A stretch of 5,219 bases of DNA, from contig CANLFK010000148.1 in NCBI GenBank assembly GCA_947489925.1, forward strand, positions 1-5,219. Reading direction: 5' to 3'. Of this stretch, positions 5,200-5,219 are shown one piece after another; the first letter of the stretch is position 1; every line of letters starts with the position of its first letter. This DNA comes from Candidatus Caenarcanales bacterium. Lineage in GTDB: Bacteria > Cyanobacteriota > Vampirovibrionia > Caenarcaniphilales > Caenarcanaceae. The notes under the pieces are model-generated. The model was not told the origin of the DNA. It made no database searches and saw only the letters and a list, made by a program, of their open reading frames with translations. Made by a program: the position numbers and the translations under genes.

Positions 5200-5219
5200 G
5201 AAATTACTGAATTTTTATA
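5197..5219 (+). CDS. Possible start of a divergent gene (partial)
   Basis: ATG 5197 opens a frame reading MEITEFL to the window edge. It is the first ATG in that frame after a TGA at 5170-5172, and the intervening 24 nt fit a short leader from TATAAA at 5163-5168. There is no clear Shine-Dalgarno and only seven codons are visible, so no product can be named. Confidence 0.2.

Noticed and set aside
5197..5219. Seven codons MEITEFL as the start of a CpcS-type lyase
   Set aside because: The resemblance is to a few N-terminal residues only and cannot be separated from chance; no product was assigned.
1..5219. CRISPR arrays, insertion sequences, tRNA or rRNA genes
   Set aside because: No regularly spaced repeats, transposase, terminal inverted repeats, cloverleaf or rRNA-like segment was seen on either strand.

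Overview
This window is AT-rich chromosomal DNA, roughly one third G+C by eye. It probably comes from a bacterium of the cyanobacterial lineage, and a non-photosynthetic, Melainabacteria-like relative would fit best. The main evidence is a SepF cell-division protein whose C-terminal block (VDFV.GG.YA.DG.Q...GE..FL..P) resembles the cyanobacterial form. A NurA-type nuclease and a PqqD-fused M50 metallopeptidase are also present, together with the low G+C. The placement is inference; no rRNA or other marker gene is in view.

Layout. Positions 1-119 hold the 3' end of a membrane-protein gene, possibly TspO/MBR. Its stop overlaps the TTG start of a bile acid:sodium symporter (BASS) family transporter (112-1035), so the two are probably one transcript. 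A -10-like TATAAT at 1062 begins the next unit, a NurA-domain nuclease (1097-2287). The region 2288-2544 has no confident gene. It contains a good sigma-70-type promoter (TTGTTT, 17 bp, TATAAT) and a leader of about 160 nt with competing small stem-loops and a doubtful 40-codon reading frame. The leader feeds a + strand cluster: sepF (2545-3084), a secreted helical-repeat protein (3103-3618) and an unrecognised 101-residue protein (3625-3930). The gaps in this cluster are only 18 and 6 nt, so it looks like an operon. Converging on it, with 8 bp between stop codons, is the minus-strand PqqD-M50 membrane metallopeptidase (3939-5117). Its upstream region (5118-5219) carries two tandem CTTT..AAAG dyads and a 10-bp-phased direct repeat, and possibly the first codons of a divergent gene.

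How the genes relate. The window has three functional groups: a small transport operon, a DNA-repair nuclease on its own, and a cell-division operon in which sepF is followed by two uncharacterised genes. The M50 protein is a separate unit in the opposite direction. No mobile elements, CRISPR arrays, tRNA or rRNA genes were seen. The most novel-looking parts are the sepF leader, the two genes downstream of sepF, and the PqqD-M50 gene with its tandem-dyad promoter region and no visible peptide-modification partners.
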